Assembly: GCA_019310745.1 (NCBI GenBank) | Contig: JAFDDS010000066.1 | Span: 1-5,829, forward strand | Direction of reading: 5' to 3' | Length of the DNA stretch: 5,829 bases | Source: Deltaproteobacteria bacterium | Lineage (GTDB): Bacteria > Desulfobacterota > DSM-4660 > Desulfatiglandales > B25-G16 | Shown: positions 4,355 to 5,829 of the stretch, in pieces | How positions within the stretch are numbered: position 1 is the first letter of the stretch | Layout: the number at the start of each line of letters is the position of its first letter | The notes under the pieces: generated by a model | What the model was told of the DNA's origin: nothing | Seen by the model: the letters and a program-made list of their open reading frames with translations, nothing else | Database searches by the model: none | Made by a program: the position numbers and the translations under genes

Positions 4355-5829
4355 TCAGGATATTATCGAATCTTGGCTATAATATTTTTTGATCAGGCTA
4401 TCGATATATTTTTCCGGATCTACAACTGCCTCCCTGGTAATAGTAAAGGCTCCCAAGCCAATCCTATCTCTCACTAATTTAAGCCCATACTCCAATTCCT
4501 TAGCCAAGTTAAGGCATATCTCGTTAATATCCCTATCTTGAAAAATGGCAATTCTTATTATCTCGTCAATAGCACTATCTGCTAAACTCACATTAATTCC
4601 TAACTGGGAAAACAACCCTTCATTATGGTCCTTTACCAGATTGTACATCTCCTTAAAATCTATAAAAGCAGAATCAATATCAGATATAGACCTAAGTGCA
4701 TGCTCAGCAATCAATTCTACCCTCTCTTCGTATAATTTTAAATCCGATTGCGCTTCAAATTCCTTTGTCCTCTCCGCTATAGCCTTCTTTGCTCTCTGTT
4801 TTTCATTTGCAGAAGCCCTTTCAAATCGTTCTTTCATCTGAGGATCACTCATATCCTCATCCGATTCAATTCGTTTAAGCTCTTGCGCTGGGTTTTCAAC
4901 AAGCTCCGGAGTCACCAACAGTTTCTTTACAACAGTAGAAGGAAGATGTTTTTCAAAAGACATAAGGGTTCTCTCAACAGCACTGACTAAACCCCTTGCT
5001 CCTGTCTTCTCCTGAGCAGCCATCTCTGATAATTCTTCAAGTGCAGCGTCCTCAAACTGAATACTAATATCATATGCCATAAAATCCCTTTTCTTGCTGA
5101 GGATAATAGGATTATTTGGATTTTTAAGAATTTCTACAAGGTCATTCTTTGATAGCTCATCAAGAACAACAATTACTGGAAGGCGACCTATAAACTCGGA
5201 CTCAAATCCAAACTCGATAAGGTCATGTGCTCTTACCTCTTTAAGAATATCCATATCCACTTCAGTGGAATGGATATCTGCCTCAAATCCTATACCTTTG
5301 CGTCTGAGCCTTTTCTTGATGATATCTGGCAATCCTTCAAAGGCCCCACTCATAATAACAAGTATATTTTTTGTATTTACAACTTGCTTTTCTCTTTTCC
5401 CGGTTCTTCGGTAATGTTCAATAGCCTGTATTTGTGAGATTGGATCGTGGGGAACCTTCAAATCTACATCAGTTTCTTCCATTGGTTTTAGGAGGGCCCT
5501 TTGTACCCCTGTTCTTGAAACATCATGACCGATAATATTTTGGCTGGAAGCAATCTTGTCGATCTCGTCTATGTAAATAATACCATTCTCGGCCAGCTTC
5601 ATATCATCGTTCGCTTCATACACCAGATCCCTTACCAAATCCTCGACATCACCACCCACATAACCTGTTTCACTGAATTTGGTAGCGTCACCCTTAACAA
5701 ACGGAACACCTATTTTTTGGGCAATCAATTTTATCAAATATGTCTTGCCAACACCTGTTGGGCCTATCATAAGGATATTGTTTTTAATCATCCCCACAGA
5801 AAAGGGGTTTTCTTTATTAGATCGCTTAA
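4355..5829 (-). CDS. ClpX-like AAA+ unfoldase with long C-terminal extension (partial, N-terminus outside window)
   Basis: This AAA+ ATPase is related to ClpX, the ring unfoldase that feeds proteins to ClpP. The frame stays open to the window edge ([11 protein letters not shown] before GMIKNN), so the GTG at 5797 is not the true start. Numbered from that GTG, it shows Walker A GPTGVGKT (12-19) and the ClpX pore loop GYVG (45-48). Walker B IIYIDEID (73-80, catalytic E78) and the sensor-1 region [12 protein letters not shown] (145-156) follow. A GIGF segment (168-171) sits where ClpX has its ClpP-binding IGF loop. The arginine finger lies in EFIGRLPV (R205) and sensor 2 is GARGL (R268). After this about 170-180 residues extend beyond the core, longer than in ClpX, including a charged, probably coiled-coil stretch (about 318-365) and a helical tail. 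Whether the zinc-binding N-domain of ClpX exists cannot be seen. Just after the TGA, the +1 frame stays open with protein-like sequence. Confidence 0.9.
   Translation of the reverse strand, partial: KRSNKENPFSVGMIKNNILMIGPTGVGKTYLIKLIAQKIGVPFVKGDATKFSETGYVGGDVEDLVRDLVYEANDDMKLAENGIIYIDEIDKIASSQNIIGHDVSRTGVQRALLKPMEETDVDLKVPHDPISQIQAIEHYRRTGKREKQVVNTKNILVIMSGAFEGLPDIIKKRLRRKGIGFEADIHSTEVDMDILKEVRAHDLIEFGFESEFIGRLPVIVVLDELSKNDLVEILKNPNNPIILSKKRDFMAYDISIQFEDAALEELSEMAAQEKTGARGLVSAVERTLMSFEKHLPSTVVKKLLVTPELVENPAQELKRIESDEDMSDPQMKERFERASANEKQRAKKAIAERTKEFEAQSDLKLYEERVELIAEHALRSISDIDSAFIDFKEMYNLVKDHNEGLFSQLGINVSLADSAIDEIIRIAIFQDRDINEICLNLAKELEYGLKLVRDRIGLGAFTITREAVVDPEKYIDSLIKKYYSQDSIIS

Overview
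The window looks like chromosomal DNA from an anaerobic bacterium, AT-rich between genes and moderately AT-rich within them. It carries genes of the siroheme-dependent (Ahb) heme pathway, known from sulfate-reducing bacteria, related anaerobes and archaea. It also has a long ClpX-like ATPase of a type I associate with Desulfobacterota-like lineages. The phylum is an inference; nothing here fixes it.

Left part (1-563, minus strand): the start of tuf (EF-Tu), preceded by a tRNA run. In transcription order this is a Thr(TGT)/Tyr(GTA) composite, Gly(TCC), Thr(GGT), then tuf. This is the order of the E. coli thrU-tyrU-glyT-thrT-tufB operon, except that the first two tRNA genes are fused into one chimera. 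The 3' end of tRNA-Thr(TGT) and the 5' half of tRNA-Tyr are missing. This is the most striking anomaly in the window.

564-801 is a very AT-rich divergent intergenic region. From it a plus-strand tRNA-Arg(CCG) (802-878) and a small single-span membrane protein of unknown function (907-1227) are read rightwards. That gene converges on the next block.

1270-5829 (all minus strand) holds, in transcription order: a ClpX-like AAA+ ATPase open at the window edge, hemB (porphobilinogen synthase), ahbD (radical SAM heme synthase) and an ahbA-type siroheme decarboxylase subunit. HemB makes porphobilinogen for the tetrapyrrole skeleton. The AhbA-type protein decarboxylates siroheme, and AhbD performs the last step from Fe-coproporphyrin III to heme. 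AhbB and AhbC, needed for the same route, are not in the window.

The 241-bp hemB-ahbD gap holds a nested inverted repeat: a perfect 21-bp pair inside an imperfect 27/28-nt pair. It looks like a small palindromic element or transposon remnant, or a large transcript hairpin. Just after the ClpX-like stop, the +1 frame stays open for 36 codons of protein-like sequence, suggesting either a frameshifted C-terminus or a tiny ORF.
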